Positions 1 to 8,738 of a stretch of DNA of 51,814 bases are shown in pieces. Position 1 is the stretch's first letter. Each line of letters begins with the position of its first letter. Both the position numbers and the translations under genes were made by a program. The stretch comes from an uncultured Collinsella sp. (lineage in GTDB: Bacteria; Actinomycetota; Coriobacteriia; Coriobacteriales; Coriobacteriaceae), in NCBI GenBank assembly GCA_902470695.1, contig CABRHH010000019.1:1-51814 (forward strand). The letters are read 5' to 3'. The notes under the pieces were generated by a model. That model saw nothing but the letters and a program-made list of their open reading frames with translations. It was not told the DNA's origin and searched no databases.

Positions 1-138
1 AGGAAGCGGCTCGGCCTGGCCGTCTAGGCCGGTCCAGGAAAACGTCCGCATCCCCAAACCGCCTCAGATGGCCAAAAGCCGAACCCTTGTTACGCGGATG
101 GACAGTATGCGAACCCTAAGCGTGCGAGGCGGCGATGC
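1..138. repeat. Intergenic segment with a dispersed-repeat element
   Basis: No gene is visible here. The segment contains GGATGGACAG at 96-105, three variable bases, then GCGAACCCT at 109-117. The same two blocks with the same 3-base gap occur at 51284-51305 near the other end of the window. GAACCC-type words also recur at 81-86. This suggests a dispersed intergenic repeat family of this genome. No function can be assigned. Confidence 0.5.
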
Positions 139-606
139 TTAGCTGTTGCGGCCGGCATCCAGGAACTTGCGACGGGAGAAATAGTTGTACCAGGTCACGA
201 AAAACGTCGAGATGAACTTCATCGCCATGGTGCCGATATTCAAGATGCCAACACCGATGAACATATAGAGGTCGTTCAAGCCCAGGCCGACCGCGGAAAG
301 GACCGCGAAGATGGTGAACTCGCGTTTGCGGCTCAGGTCGTCCCGGCGCGTGAACACGTACTTCATGCTCAGCAGGTAGTTCACCACGATGGAGGCAGCA
401 AACGAGACGGTGGTCGCCAGCAGGTAGTTCATCTGGGCGGCGTGAAGCAGCCAGGCAAGCAGGGCGTACTCGACCGCCAGAGATGCGAAGCCCACGATGG
501 CGAATCGCATGAACTGCTGAGTTGTAGGGGAGCCGGCTGCTGCGCGCACCGTATCACTTCCGACCTTGCGAATGGGTAACCTGTCTGCACCGGAGTGCCA
601 TATCAT
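139..606 (-). CDS. GtrA-like membrane protein
   Basis: Small polytopic membrane protein of 155 residues with four hydrophobic segments, in the GtrA family. Known members help translocate lipid-linked sugars (GtrA flips bactoprenol-glucose) or accompany cell-wall/teichoic-acid glycosylation; the exact substrate here is unknown. The FAIVGF start of TM1 and the NYLLSMKYVF motif before the cytoplasmic loop (FTRRDDLSRKREF) are typical. The next gene at 826-1227 encodes a close paralogue in the same orientation with the matching NYAASMKYVF motif. Start choice is uncertain: ATG at 606 has no Shine-Dalgarno and lies only 3 bases after a TATACT box (610-615, minus strand). Translation may therefore be leaderless or begin at ATG 510 (MRFAIVGF), which would still keep all four TM segments. 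Confidence 0.85.
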   Translation of the reverse strand: MIWHSGADRLPIRKVGSDTVRAAAGSPTTQQFMRFAIVGFASLAVEYALLAWLLHAAQMNYLLATTVSFAASIVVNYLLSMKYVFTRRDDLSRKREFTIFAVLSAVGLGLNDLYMFIGVGILNIGTMAMKFISTFFVTWYNYFSRRKFLDAGRNS

Positions 607-756
607 TTCAGTATACGAAAAACCCCGCAGAAACGTAAGGTCTTTGTTCGGGTACCGTGTAGCGCGCGTGGATTTGGGTCCGTCGCGTGCCCGAAATGTT
701 CATCGTTGCCTGCTGCCCCGTCATCCGTTACCCGTTGCGCCTGCCGTACGGTCGCT

Positions 757-790
757 GTCTTCCGCATCGCGCACGTCTTCCGCATCGCGC
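757..790. repeat. Short tandem direct repeat, 16 bp x 2
   Basis: GTCTTCCGCATCGCGC occurs at 757-772 and again at 775-790 (18-base period) in the gap between the two GtrA genes. No coding or regulatory role is evident. Confidence 0.6.
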
Positions 791-825
791 GCGGTGGCCC
801 CCGCCGCCCGCTTCGCCCGTTCGCC

Positions 826-1227
826 CTACGCGCGCTCTGCCGTCCCGCTGTCGAGCAGCAGCTTGCGCGAGATGAAGTTGTAGACCATCACGAGGGCCGT
901 GGCGCAGATCTTGGCGATGTTCGCCTCCAGGGCAAGGCCGCGGTTGAGCGCCAGCACGATGCCGTCATTCAGCAGCAGGCCGACCACGGATAGGATGACG
1001 AAGATCGCGAACTCCCGCCGTTTGCTCATGTCGTCGCGATGGTTGAAGACGTACTTCATGCTGGCGGCGTAGTTGAAGACAACTGACACCACGAAGCCCG
1101 CGGTGTTGCTGACAAGGATGCTGAGACCGCAGCCGTAGTGCAGCAGGTTCATGACGCCGAAGTCGATCACGGTGGCGATGATGCCCACGATGCCGAACCC
1201 GGCAATCTGGCCAAGCAGTTTCTTCAT
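826..1227 (-). CDS. GtrA-like membrane protein, second copy
   Basis: 133-residue GtrA-family protein with four TM segments; the sequence starts MKKLLGQIAGFGIVGIIATV. Start ATG 1227 is chosen because AGGAGG sits about 7 bases upstream; the longer open frame to 1446 adds non-conserved residues and overlaps the divergent gene at 1425. It shares the MKYVF-xx-RDDMSKRREF loop and the ISRK-LLD C-terminus with the protein encoded at 139-606, so the two are probably a local duplication. Likely role: movement or assembly of polyprenyl-linked sugars at the membrane (family inference). No glycosyltransferase partner is adjacent, so the substrate cannot be inferred. Confidence 0.88.
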   Translation of the reverse strand: MKKLLGQIAGFGIVGIIATVIDFGVMNLLHYGCGLSILVSNTAGFVVSVVFNYAASMKYVFNHRDDMSKRREFAIFVILSVVGLLLNDGIVLALNRGLALEANIAKICATALVMVYNFISRKLLLDSGTAERA

Positions 1228-1424
1228 GAGGGGACCTCCTGTCTGCGCACGCCGGAGCGCGCGAGCGGTTGCGTGCGGCATCGGTATCGCATTGTACCGG
1301 ACCCTTGACCGCCGCCCTGCGCATATTGCGACACGCGGATATTCTCCCCATACCCGCTGGTTCCTATGGTACATTGCATGTATTTGCACGGCTGCGTTAT
1401 ACCACATGAACTGAGGAGCACCGT

Positions 1425-2312
1425 ATGTGCGATTACATCCTGACAAGCGAGTCGACCGCCGATTACCCCCGCGCGTTTTTCGAGGAGCGCCATATTCCCT
1501 TTGCGAGCTTCCACTACGAGCTCGATGGGGTGGCCGGCTTGGACGACCTGTACCAATCGGTGTCCAGCGAGGCGTTCTTCTCTGCGCTCAAGAGCGGCGG
1601 GCGCTCCACGACCTCACAGCCGAGTGCCGGCGAGTACGCGAGCTTGTGGCGCCCGTATCTGCAGCAGGGCCTCGATGTGGTGCACCTGACGCTCTCCTCG
1701 GGCATCTCGGGTGCGTTCAACTCCGCCTCCGTTGCCGCCGAGCAGCTTGCGTCCGAGTTTCCCGAGCGCACGATCCATGTGGTCGATTCGCTGGCGGCAA
1801 GCTCTGGCTTCGGCCTGCTGCTCGAGCAGATGGCCGACCGTCGCGATGCCGGGATGTCCGCGGCAGATCTGGCCGACTGGGCGCGCGATCATTGCCTTGA
1901 GGTCAACCACTGGTTCTTCGTATCCGACCTGGACTGCCTGAAGCGCGGCGGACGTGTCTCGGCAGCGAGCGCGGTGATCGCCACGGCCCTCAAGATCTGC
2001 CCGGTGCTCGACATCGATCACGAGGGGCATCTGATTCCGCGTACGAAGATTCGCACCGCGCGCAAGGCTGTTCGCGAGCTGGCGCGCGTGTTCGCCGAGC
2101 GCGTCGAGGGCGGCGCAGCCAGCGTGGGCCCATGCGTCATATCGCACTCCCAGTGCCGTGAGGAGGCCGAGCAGCTTGCCGAGATGATCGGTGCGTTCGC
2201 GCCGGCGCTCGCCGGCAAGGTGGCGATCCATGAGATCGGTACGGTGATCGGCTCGCACACGGGTCCGGGAACCGTGGCCCTCTTCTTCATGGGCGAGCGC
2301 CGCAGCGCATAG
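1425..2312 (+). CDS. DegV family fatty-acid-binding protein
   Basis: 295 residues, full length for the DegV family (fold with two alpha/beta domains binding a fatty acid). Known members such as FakB present fatty acids to a FakA kinase; whether this one does so is not shown, as no fakA is in the window. Visible signatures are the N-terminal LTSESTADYP, the VVHLTLSSGISGAFNSA motif, the VNHWFFVSDLDCLKRGGRVS motif and the C-terminal GTVIGSHTGPGTVALFF with the conserved His-Thr-Gly-Pro-Gly. GAGGAG about 8 bases before ATG 1425 supports the start. The gene stands alone, divergent from the GtrA pair and convergent with the gene at 2338. Confidence 0.93.
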   Translation: MCDYILTSESTADYPRAFFEERHIPFASFHYELDGVAGLDDLYQSVSSEAFFSALKSGGRSTTSQPSAGEYASLWRPYLQQGLDVVHLTLSSGISGAFNSASVAAEQLASEFPERTIHVVDSLAASSGFGLLLEQMADRRDAGMSAADLADWARDHCLEVNHWFFVSDLDCLKRGGRVSAASAVIATALKICPVLDIDHEGHLIPRTKIRTARKAVRELARVFAERVEGGAASVGPCVISHSQCREEAEQLAEMIGAFAPALAGKVAIHEIGTVIGSHTGPGTVALFFMGERRSA

Positions 2313-2337
2313 GCGAGGCGCCCGCTGGGCAGCGCCG

Positions 2338-3513
2338 CTATTTCCGCCCGCGGAAGAACGACAGCGGCGGGAACCCGCCCCGTCCCCGGTGGCGGCGGCG
2401 TGTGGTGGCCCGGGCGATGAGCTCATCGGGGATCGGCACGTCGGCACGCGCGCTCTCGAGCGGGTTGACGTCGGCGGCGGCCACCGGGTCCATAATGGGA
2501 GCGGTGGGCTTGACCTCGGCTTCCCGATAGCGGCGCATCATGTCGGCCTGGAGCTGCTGGGCTGAAGGCGGTGTCCAGATCACGGCGTTCGCGCCGGCCT
2601 GCACCGTCTCGCGCACCGACAGCGAGCTGCGGCCGCCCGAGGCGATCAACGGTAGATTCGGATAGTGCTCGCGCAGTTCGCGCAGGACCGCGGGCGTGTC
2701 CTTGCCGGCGGCCACGTTCAAGATCTTCGCCCCGGCGCGCACCTTGGCGTGCGCCACCGCATCGCAGCGCACGACGGTGGCGATGACGGGAATGTCCACG
2801 AGGCCGCAGATCTGCTCGATCATCTCGGGCGGCGCCGGCGAGTTCACCACCACGCCGGCAGCCCCCTGCATCTCGGAAACGGCCGCCAGCTGCACGGCGC
2901 GCTTGCCGGTGGTCGTGCCGCCGCCCACGCCCACGAACACCGGGGCCTCGGAGGCGGTGAGCAGGGCCTGCGTGATGGCGGGCTGCGCGGTGAAGGGGTA
3001 GACGGCGAAGATCGCGTCGGCGTTGGAGTTGCGGATCACCGCGACGTCGGTGGTGTAGAGCAGCGATTTGATGCGGCGTCCGAACAGCGTGAAGCCGCCG
3101 CACTCGTCCAACTCGTCGGGCACGCGCAGCGGCGCCTTGCGCAGGCGGCCCTCAACCGGCGAGGGCTCCATGGGCAGGATGCCGCCGGGGGTGACCGCCA
3201 TGGGGCCCTCGGCGAACTCGTCGGCGAGCTCGACCTCGGAGAAGTCGATGGATGCCTCGATCTGCTCGGGGACCTCGGCATTGACGGCGAGCGCCGCCGG
3301 GCGTCCGTCATCGCCGTCGAGGGCGGCGGGCTCAATGTCGTCGTCGGCCTCGGCGCGCTCGATGGCCGGGATCGACCCGGTGCCGGAGGGCGAGGGCACC
3401 GGCGTGCCGGCTGTGCCGGCGGGCGGCACAGCGGCGTTCGGCCGCGGGTCGGGCACGGATGCGGAGCGGTTGGTGTCGGTGCCGCCGGCGGCGGGGCGGG
3501 ATTGGTTTTCCAT
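2338..3513 (-). CDS. TIM-barrel-like protein of unknown function
   Basis: 391 residues. Roughly the first 125 are low-complexity (Pro/Ala/Asp/Glu-rich, probably disordered). The remaining ~250 form a conserved alpha/beta domain with features of a phosphate-binding TIM barrel: VGVGGGTTTGKRA near the middle, VDIPVIATVVRCDA, GAKILNVAAGKDTP and IASGGRSSLSVRETVQAGANAVIW. Glycine-rich loops late in the barrel usually bind a phosphate group; I cannot name a substrate. Similar stand-alone barrels are often annotated only as hydrolase. GAGGGAGC upstream of ATG 3513 supports the start. The acidic/proline-rich N-terminal extension is unusual for such an enzyme and may be a lineage-specific tail. Confidence 0.75.
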   Translation of the reverse strand: MENQSRPAAGGTDTNRSASVPDPRPNAAVPPAGTAGTPVPSPSGTGSIPAIERAEADDDIEPAALDGDDGRPAALAVNAEVPEQIEASIDFSEVELADEFAEGPMAVTPGGILPMEPSPVEGRLRKAPLRVPDELDECGGFTLFGRRIKSLLYTTDVAVIRNSNADAIFAVYPFTAQPAITQALLTASEAPVFVGVGGGTTTGKRAVQLAAVSEMQGAAGVVVNSPAPPEMIEQICGLVDIPVIATVVRCDAVAHAKVRAGAKILNVAAGKDTPAVLRELREHYPNLPLIASGGRSSLSVRETVQAGANAVIWTPPSAQQLQADMMRRYREAEVKPTAPIMDPVAAADVNPLESARADVPIPDELIARATTRRRHRGRGGFPPLSFFRGRK

Positions 3514-3726
3514 GGATGCTCCCTCGAAATGAAGGTCTTCGACAGAACGGGGCGCCGTTTCGTACAGCGCATTGCGTCATTGTACCCGGGTCGTCAAGCC
3601 TCAGCGCGGTGCGTGCGCAACCACGTAGTATTCACGGCTCTGTTGATTCGAAAACCCTCCCGTGGCGGGCGGCTGAATCTGCTATTCTGAGCAATCGGAG
3701 AAACGAGTCAGAAAGGTCCGGCGGAC

Positions 3727-3915
3727 ATGGAAGCGATGGGTTTGCAAGACGTCCTCATTCCCGTGCTGATCATCATCGGCGCCATCGTTGCCGTCGCGGT
3801 GGTCTACGCCGCCTGCGCCGCCGTGAAGGACCGCCGGGAGCGTCGGCGCGAGCAGGAGCTCGCCGCGCGTCGTCGTCGTGAGCGCGCACGGGGAGGCAGC
3901 CACACGCGGCTGTAA
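3727..3915 (+). CDS. Small single-TM membrane protein
   Basis: 62 residues: a short polar start, one TM segment (about residues 8-31, LIPVLIIIGAIVAVAVVYAA), then a strongly basic Arg/Glu-rich cytoplasmic tail. AGAAAGG lies about 9 bases before ATG. No family recognised. It is followed by two strong hairpins and converges with the methyltransferase gene. The hydrophobic/basic composition and a good ribosome-binding site make it a believable gene, but it could be poorly conserved. Confidence 0.6.
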   Translation: MEAMGLQDVLIPVLIIIGAIVAVAVVYAACAAVKDRRERRREQELAARRRRERARGGSHTRL

Positions 3916-3952
3916 GCGCGCATCCGGCGCTGCAGGCACATCACGTATGGGA

Positions 3953-3999
3953 ATGCCCGCGCCCCTTTGGTGCATCATCGCATCGGGGGCGCGGGCATG
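3953..3999 (+). terminator. Bidirectional hairpin terminator
   Basis: ATGCCCGCGCCCC pairs with GGGGGCGCGGGCAT across a ~20-base loop downstream of the small membrane protein gene. There is no long U-tract, so efficiency is uncertain. Confidence 0.6.
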
Positions 4000-4101
4000 T
4001 TGCACCGCACGGCAACGGGGTGGCCGCAGGGGCGCGCGGGGCTGTGCGGCGCGCGCCTCGACATTGCCGGCGCAGGTCTTGCCGCCACAGGCTCCGCGCC
4101 G

Positions 4102-4145
4102 GGCTCTGCTGCTGCGCGCCGCCGGCGCCGCGCAGCAGCAGAGCC
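4102..4145 (-). terminator. 17-bp perfect hairpin between convergent genes
   Basis: GGCTCTGCTGCTGCGCG at 4102-4118 is the exact inverse of 4129-4145, with a 10-base loop. It lies just beyond the stop of the methyltransferase gene (4169) and works equally for either strand by structure; U-tracts are lacking. Confidence 0.65.
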
Positions 4146-4168
4146 GATCGTCCCGTGACAGTCAGAGG

Positions 4169-5182
4169 CTAACGGCGCGCGCCAACTTTCTTGCGCAGCG
4201 CGGCGACGAAGAAGCCCTCGAAGGCGCGCGTGGGAGCAACCAGAAGCGCCCCGGCAAGGCCGCATGGGAGCAGTGGGAGGGCGAAGGGGCCCTCGGCACC
4301 CGCTGCCAGCACGATGGGCTGCGGCTCGTGCGGCTCGCCGTCTGCCGCGTGATCCCCGTCGGCAGCATCGAGCACGATGGGGACGAGCTCGCAGTCCTTG
4401 TGGCGGTGTAGCGCCTCGGCAACGATGCGCTCGTTTTCCTCGGGCAGGATCGAGCAGGTGGAATACACGAGGGTGCCTCCCTGCTTCAAGACCGTCAGGC
4501 CGCGGTCGAGCAGCGCGCGCTGCGAGCGGACGGTCTTGGCGAGCAGGGCCGGGGTGATGCGCCTTGCCGCTTTCGGGTCGTTCGCGCGCAGCGTGCCGGT
4601 GCCGGTGCAGGGGGCGTCGACGAGAATCTGGTCGAAGCGGAAGAACTCGTCGAGCCGGCGTGCATCGCAGCGCATGACCTGGACGTTTTCCACGCCGAGC
4701 TTGCGCAGGTTGTAGGTGAGCTTCTCGGCGCGCGGGGCGCTCATCTCGCAGGCGGTGAGGTGCGCCGTCCCGCCGGCGAGTGCGGCCAGCTGCGAGGTCT
4801 TGCCGCCCGGCGCCGCACACATGTCGAGCACGTCGGCGCCCGCGCGCGGCCCCAAGACCAGCGGGGGCAGCATGGAGGAGAGGCTCTGCAGGTACACGCT
4901 GCCCGTGCGGTAGAGCTCGAGGTCCCACACCGCGCGTTCGCTCGTTTCCGCGAGCACGAAGGCGTCTGGGTACCACGCAGGGTGCGAAAACTCGATGCCC
5001 GCCTGCGTAAGCGCTGCGCCCACGGCGTCCGCATCGGTTGCAAGCGTGTTGGCGCGTAGCGTGACCGGTCGATCGCGGGCATCCCCGATGCCCTGCGCGA
5101 TGCGCGCGCACGTGGCCTCGTCGTAGTGCTCGGCTAGCGCCTCGGCAACGAATGCCGGCATGGTATCGGCGGCGTTCGGCAT
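4169..5182 (-). CDS. RsmB/RsmF-type rRNA cytosine-C5 methyltransferase
   Basis: 337 residues. Class I SAM-dependent methyltransferase of the NOL1/NOP2/Sun family, which methylates cytosine C5 in 16S rRNA or tRNA. The SAM-binding motif DMCAAPGGKTSQLA is central. The ILVDAPCTGTGTL motif carries one catalytic cysteine (PC) and STCSILPEENE carries the second (TC), the two-cysteine arrangement of this family. The NusB-like N-terminal domain of RsmB is absent and the C-terminal half is short, so it resembles RsmF/YebU-like short forms more than RsmB. ATG 5182 has AAGGAG upstream; the longer frame to 5233 lacks support. The target base cannot be decided from sequence. Confidence 0.88.
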   Translation of the reverse strand: MPNAADTMPAFVAEALAEHYDEATCARIAQGIGDARDRPVTLRANTLATDADAVGAALTQAGIEFSHPAWYPDAFVLAETSERAVWDLELYRTGSVYLQSLSSMLPPLVLGPRAGADVLDMCAAPGGKTSQLAALAGGTAHLTACEMSAPRAEKLTYNLRKLGVENVQVMRCDARRLDEFFRFDQILVDAPCTGTGTLRANDPKAARRITPALLAKTVRSQRALLDRGLTVLKQGGTLVYSTCSILPEENERIVAEALHRHKDCELVPIVLDAADGDHAADGEPHEPQPIVLAAGAEGPFALPLLPCGLAGALLVAPTRAFEGFFVAALRKKVGARR

Positions 5183-5288
5183 GGTGTCCACGCTCCTTGA
5201 GTGGGGGTTGCAGGAACAACCATTGTAGGGCACGGCGTGCGACGCCGGGGCGTGATCGTGGCGCGGGCGTGCGCGTGATCACGCAGGG

Positions 5289-6035
5289 CTACAGGGCGAT
5301 GCCCGCCGCAATCAGGGCGATGCAGGCCGCAAACGCCGCGACGTCGATGCGGGTGAGCGGGTAGCGCTTATATGAACTGTTCCGGCCGCGCAGGTAGAAT
5401 CCGCGCTGTTCGGCCGCAAGCGCCGCGGCGTCGGTCTTGCTCACCGAGGTCACGAGCAGCGGGATGCACAGCGGTAGCGTCAGGCGCAGCTTCCGCAGCG
5501 GGTTCGCAGTGTCGAACGCCACGCCGCGCGCCGCCTGCGCCTCCATGATGGCGTTCATCTCCTGGGTGAACAGCGGCACGAACCGCAGGGCGGTCGTGAA
5601 GGTGAAGGCGTAGCGATAGGGGAGGTGAAGCACCTCGACGCAGGCGTTTGCGAGGTCGGTCAAGCGGGTGCAGGCGAGCACGAGCACGAGCGGCAGCGCC
5701 ACGCCCACGAGGCGCAGGCAGGCGCGGCTGCCGGTGATGAGGCCGTCGGCGGTGGCGAGCGGGCCTACGGCGGCGCCGCTGCGGACGAAGGCGACCTGCA
5801 GGACGAACATGACCGCGGCGATCGGGACGACCAGCTTGAGCATGCTCGCCAGGCGTCTGCCCACCCGGGCATAGCACCCCAGGGCCAAGATGATGACGAT
5901 CTGGACGCCCAGCGCCGGCACCGATTCGGTCAAAAACAGCGCGGCGATGAGCGAGGCGGCCAGCGCCAGCTTGGTGACGGGGTTGAGCCGGTGCATGAGT
6001 GTGGTGCCCGGCGCGTAATCGAGGACGTTGATCAT
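5289..6035 (-). CDS. ecfT: ECF transporter transmembrane component EcfT
   Basis: 248 residues, membrane scaffold of an energy-coupling-factor importer, linking the S component to the two ATPase domains. Hydrophobic segments occur in the N-terminal half and at the C-terminus. The two cytoplasmic coupling helices carry AARGVAF (about residue 160) and AAEQRGFY (about residue 210), corresponding to the two Ala-Arg-Gly motifs that dock on the ATPases; the second reads QRG here. The N-terminal PGTTLMHRLNPVTKLA is typical. It is last in the S-A-T operon and its ATG overlaps the stop of the ATPase gene (ATGA). Expression should follow the tryptophan attenuator upstream of the operon. Confidence 0.92.
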   Translation of the reverse strand: MINVLDYAPGTTLMHRLNPVTKLALAASLIAALFLTESVPALGVQIVIILALGCYARVGRRLASMLKLVVPIAAVMFVLQVAFVRSGAAVGPLATADGLITGSRACLRLVGVALPLVLVLACTRLTDLANACVEVLHLPYRYAFTFTTALRFVPLFTQEMNAIMEAQAARGVAFDTANPLRKLRLTLPLCIPLLVTSVSKTDAAALAAEQRGFYLRGRNSSYKRYPLTRIDVAAFAACIALIAAGIAL

Positions 6036-7942
6036 AGGGCGAGTCCTTTGACGGTGCGGACAAGGTCGGAAACCTCGGACACATTGGCAAATGCGCCCGA
6101 GACCTCACGGGAGAGCCTCTGCGCGATGCGGACGACCTGCGGGGCGGCGATCGCGGCCCGCTCCATCACCGGGGCGTCGGCGAAAATCTGCGCGCAAGGG
6201 CCGTCGGCGCAGATGCGCCCGCCCTCCATCACGATGACGCGGGTGGCGAAATCGCTCAGGACCTCCATGTCGTGGCAGACCATGATCACCGCGCTGCCGG
6301 CTGCAGCAAGCTCGCGCACCGCCTCCATGACGGTCATGCACTCGCGGTAATCCAAGCCCGAGGTGGGCTCGTCCAGGATGACCGCTGCGGGCTCGCGCGC
6401 GATCACGCAGGCGAGCGCCACGAGCTGCCGCTGGCCGCGCGAAAGGGTAAACGGCGCCGCATCGAGCGGAAGGCTGAACCGGGATGCCGCGCGCTCGGCG
6501 CGCGCGGTTGCCTCGGCGCGCGGCACCCCGATGATTTCGAGACCGAAGGCGATCTCGTCGAGGACGGTGTTGCGGCACAGTTGCCGGTCGGGGTTTTGGA
6601 AGAGGGTGGCGGCGTGGGCTGCCAGCTCGCTGGCGGCGTGCGTGCGCGTGTCCAGGCCGGCCAGCGCTACGCGCCCCGCCTGCGGGTGTAGAAGGCCGCA
6701 GAGCAGCTTGGTGGTCGTGGTCTTGCCCGCTCCGTTGGCACCTGCCAGCGCCACGATCTCGCCGGCGCCCACCGTGAAGCTGAGGTCGCGAACCGAGGCG
6801 GTGGCGCCCGGGTAGGTGAAGCAGGCGTCCTCGAGTGCGATCAGGGGCTCCGACGGGTGCCGTGCGACGTCCCTGCCGGCCGAGCGTTGCCCGTCTGCCG
6901 CTTGCGGGACACATGCGCCGGCGTGCGGCTCGCAAGCGACCGTGCCCGGCTCGCCGCAAGCATCGCCCAGGTTGTCGGCGTTGCCGTTCGGGTTACCGGC
7001 AGCGCCGGGCTCGGTGCCCTCGCTGCCCGCTGCCCCGGCATTCGGGACATCGGGTCCTGCGGCATCTCCGTGCGGCGCACCCGTGCCTGCGGCGCCCACG
7101 ATGCTGCGCACGAGTGCAACCGCCTCATCATCGGTGAGGCAGCATGTCGCATGCCCGCCGAGCCCCGCCTGCGCCAGGCTGTTGGAGATGCGCACGCACC
7201 GCGGTGTGTCCACGCCGATGCGCCGCAGCTCGTCGCTGTGCGCGAAGACCTCGCGGGGCGTGCCGGACAGCGCCACCCGCCCTTCGTCGAGCACGAGCAG
7301 CTGGTCGCAGAACTCCGCGAGCAGCGCCACCGCCTGCTCGATGACAACGACGGTGACGCCTTGCTCGCGGTTGATGCGGCGCAAGATCTCGAAGACCGTG
7401 CGGGCGCTGGCGGGGTCGAGGGCGCAGGTGGGGGCGTCGAGCACGAGCACGCGGGGCCGAAGCGCCAGGATGGCCGCGATCGCGACCTTCTGCTTCTGCC
7501 CGCCCGAAAGCGTGGCGATCGAGCGATGCCGCAGGCCGGCGATGCCCACCGAGGCGAGCGCCCAGGATAGGCGCGCCTCGATATCGTCGTGGCTCACCCC
7601 GAAGTTCTCCAGTCCGAACAACAGCTCGTCCTCAACGTCTGCGGCCACCATCTGCGCGTCGATGTCCTGCAGGACCGAACCGACCACCTGGGCGATGTCG
7701 GTTAGCGTGACGGTGCAGGTGTCATGCCCGTCGACGTGGGCGGAGCCGTAGAGCTCTCCGTGGAAATGATGGGGGATGGCCCCGGAAAGCACGCTGGCGA
7801 GCGTGGATTTCCCGGAGCCCGATGCGCCGATGATGCCGCAAAACGCGCCCTTGTCCAGGGTGAGGCTCACGCCGTCAAGCGCTCGGCGCTCGCATCCGGC
7901 GTAGCGAAACGACAGGTCGCGCAGCTCGATGATCGCCCCCAT
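6032..7942 (-). CDS. ecfA: Fused ECF transporter ATPase (two NBDs), one site degenerate
   Basis: 636 residues with two ABC ATPase domains joined by a ~80-residue Gly/Ala/Pro-rich linker (about 285-365). NBD1: Walker A GASGSGKST (39-47), signature LSGGQ (145-149), but Walker B reads VLVLDAP with Ala170 where the catalytic Glu should be, and the switch region reads IEQ (Gln203) where a His is expected. NBD2: Walker A GANGAGKTT (401-409), signature LSRGQ (500-504), Walker B ILDEP with Glu525, switch His557. Because each composite site pairs one domain's Walker motifs with the other's signature, all the deviations fall in the same composite site, leaving one canonical site. It lies 3 bases after the S gene and overlaps ecfT. 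It powers uptake through the S component. Confidence 0.95.
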   Translation of the reverse strand: MGAIIELRDLSFRYAGCERRALDGVSLTLDKGAFCGIIGASGSGKSTLASVLSGAIPHHFHGELYGSAHVDGHDTCTVTLTDIAQVVGSVLQDIDAQMVAADVEDELLFGLENFGVSHDDIEARLSWALASVGIAGLRHRSIATLSGGQKQKVAIAAILALRPRVLVLDAPTCALDPASARTVFEILRRINREQGVTVVVIEQAVALLAEFCDQLLVLDEGRVALSGTPREVFAHSDELRRIGVDTPRCVRISNSLAQAGLGGHATCCLTDDEAVALVRSIVGAAGTGAPHGDAAGPDVPNAGAAGSEGTEPGAAGNPNGNADNLGDACGEPGTVACEPHAGACVPQAADGQRSAGRDVARHPSEPLIALEDACFTYPGATASVRDLSFTVGAGEIVALAGANGAGKTTTTKLLCGLLHPQAGRVALAGLDTRTHAASELAAHAATLFQNPDRQLCRNTVLDEIAFGLEIIGVPRAEATARAERAASRFSLPLDAAPFTLSRGQRQLVALACVIAREPAAVILDEPTSGLDYRECMTVMEAVRELAAAGSAVIMVCHDMEVLSDFATRVIVMEGGRICADGPCAQIFADAPVMERAAIAAPQVVRIAQRLSREVSGAFANVSEVSDLVRTVKGLAL

Positions 7943-7945
7943 GCG

Positions 7946-8509
7946 CTAGTCCTCGAGCCCGAGGGCACGGGTGATGGGGATGTAGAGCGCGCCCACGAGC
8001 ACGGCGTTGAACACGGAGGTCAGGGCTATGACGGGCAGCATGAGGCCGGCGAGCTCGAGCGCGAATCCCATGAGGGCCATCTTGATCACCATGAAGATGG
8101 CGCCCGACAGAAACGTGGTCACGAAGGTGCCGGCCACCGGGACCAGGCGCTGTGCGGCCGTGCCGGAGCCCGCCTTCACGATGGCGGCCATCGCCATGGC
8201 GGCCACGGCCTCGGCCACGAAGTCGATGCCCGGGGAGGTGGTGGTGATCTGGATGACCGCCGCCGAGATGAGCCCCATCACGAGCGCCTGTCCGATCGTG
8301 GGCCGCACGACGAGGATGGTGAGGCAGAAGGCGGAGATGATGAATTCGGGTGCGATGGCGCCGCCCGAGGCCGCCGAGATGGCCTTGCCCACTGTGAGGT
8401 TCAAGATGAAGCCGGCGGCGAGCAGGATGGCGAGCAAGATCAGGTCCTTGATGTCGAAGCCCTCCTTCTGGGCGGTGACGGTGCGGGGCTGCGGGGTGTT
8501 CTGAGACAT
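7946..8509 (-). CDS. ECF transporter S component, predicted tryptophan-related substrate
   Basis: 187 residues, five to six TM segments, first gene of the S-A-T operon. The N-terminal helix contains the small-residue surface AILLAAGF used by S components to dock on EcfT. It resembles the MptD/Trep_Strep group of uncharacterised S components (tentative; recognition from memory, not a search). Substrate: the only direct clue is the upstream leader with Trp-Trp-Trp and terminator at 8676-8810, which predicts operon expression when charged tRNA-Trp is scarce; hence tryptophan or a precursor such as indole or anthranilate is inferred. GAAAGGA lies about 9 bases upstream of ATG 8509. An alternative is a transporter for another nutrient co-regulated with tryptophan. 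Confidence 0.85.
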   Translation of the reverse strand: MSQNTPQPRTVTAQKEGFDIKDLILLAILLAAGFILNLTVGKAISAASGGAIAPEFIISAFCLTILVVRPTIGQALVMGLISAAVIQITTTSPGIDFVAEAVAAMAMAAIVKAGSGTAAQRLVPVAGTFVTTFLSGAIFMVIKMALMGFALELAGLMLPVIALTSVFNAVLVGALYIPITRALGLED

Positions 8510-8675
8510 GATGGGTATCCTTTCGAGGATGCGCCCGTGGGCGCTGGGTGAGGTGGGGACGTGGGGCGCGCGATGCGTGCGAGGAGCTGTGCGAACGGCA
8601 TGTGAACGTGGCCCAGGCGTGCGCGAGCTGCCGGTTACGGGGCGTGTGCGGAATGCCGATGCGACCGGGTCATAG

Positions 8676-8703
8676 AAAAAGGCCCCCGGTCAGACCGGAG
8701 GCC
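8676..8703 (-). terminator. Attenuator terminator of the ECF operon
   Basis: On the minus strand GGCCTCCGGT pairs with ACCGGGGGCC (10 bp, one G-U) around a 2-base core, followed by TTTTT. It lies about 35 bases after the leader peptide stop and 166 bases before the S component start. The 5' arm (8701-8693) can alternatively pair with GGTCGGCGG at 8750-8742 inside the leader reading frame. Confidence 0.85.
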
Positions 8704-8738
8704 TCATGTGCGTTGCGTTCTATATGCAGACGCGAGGG

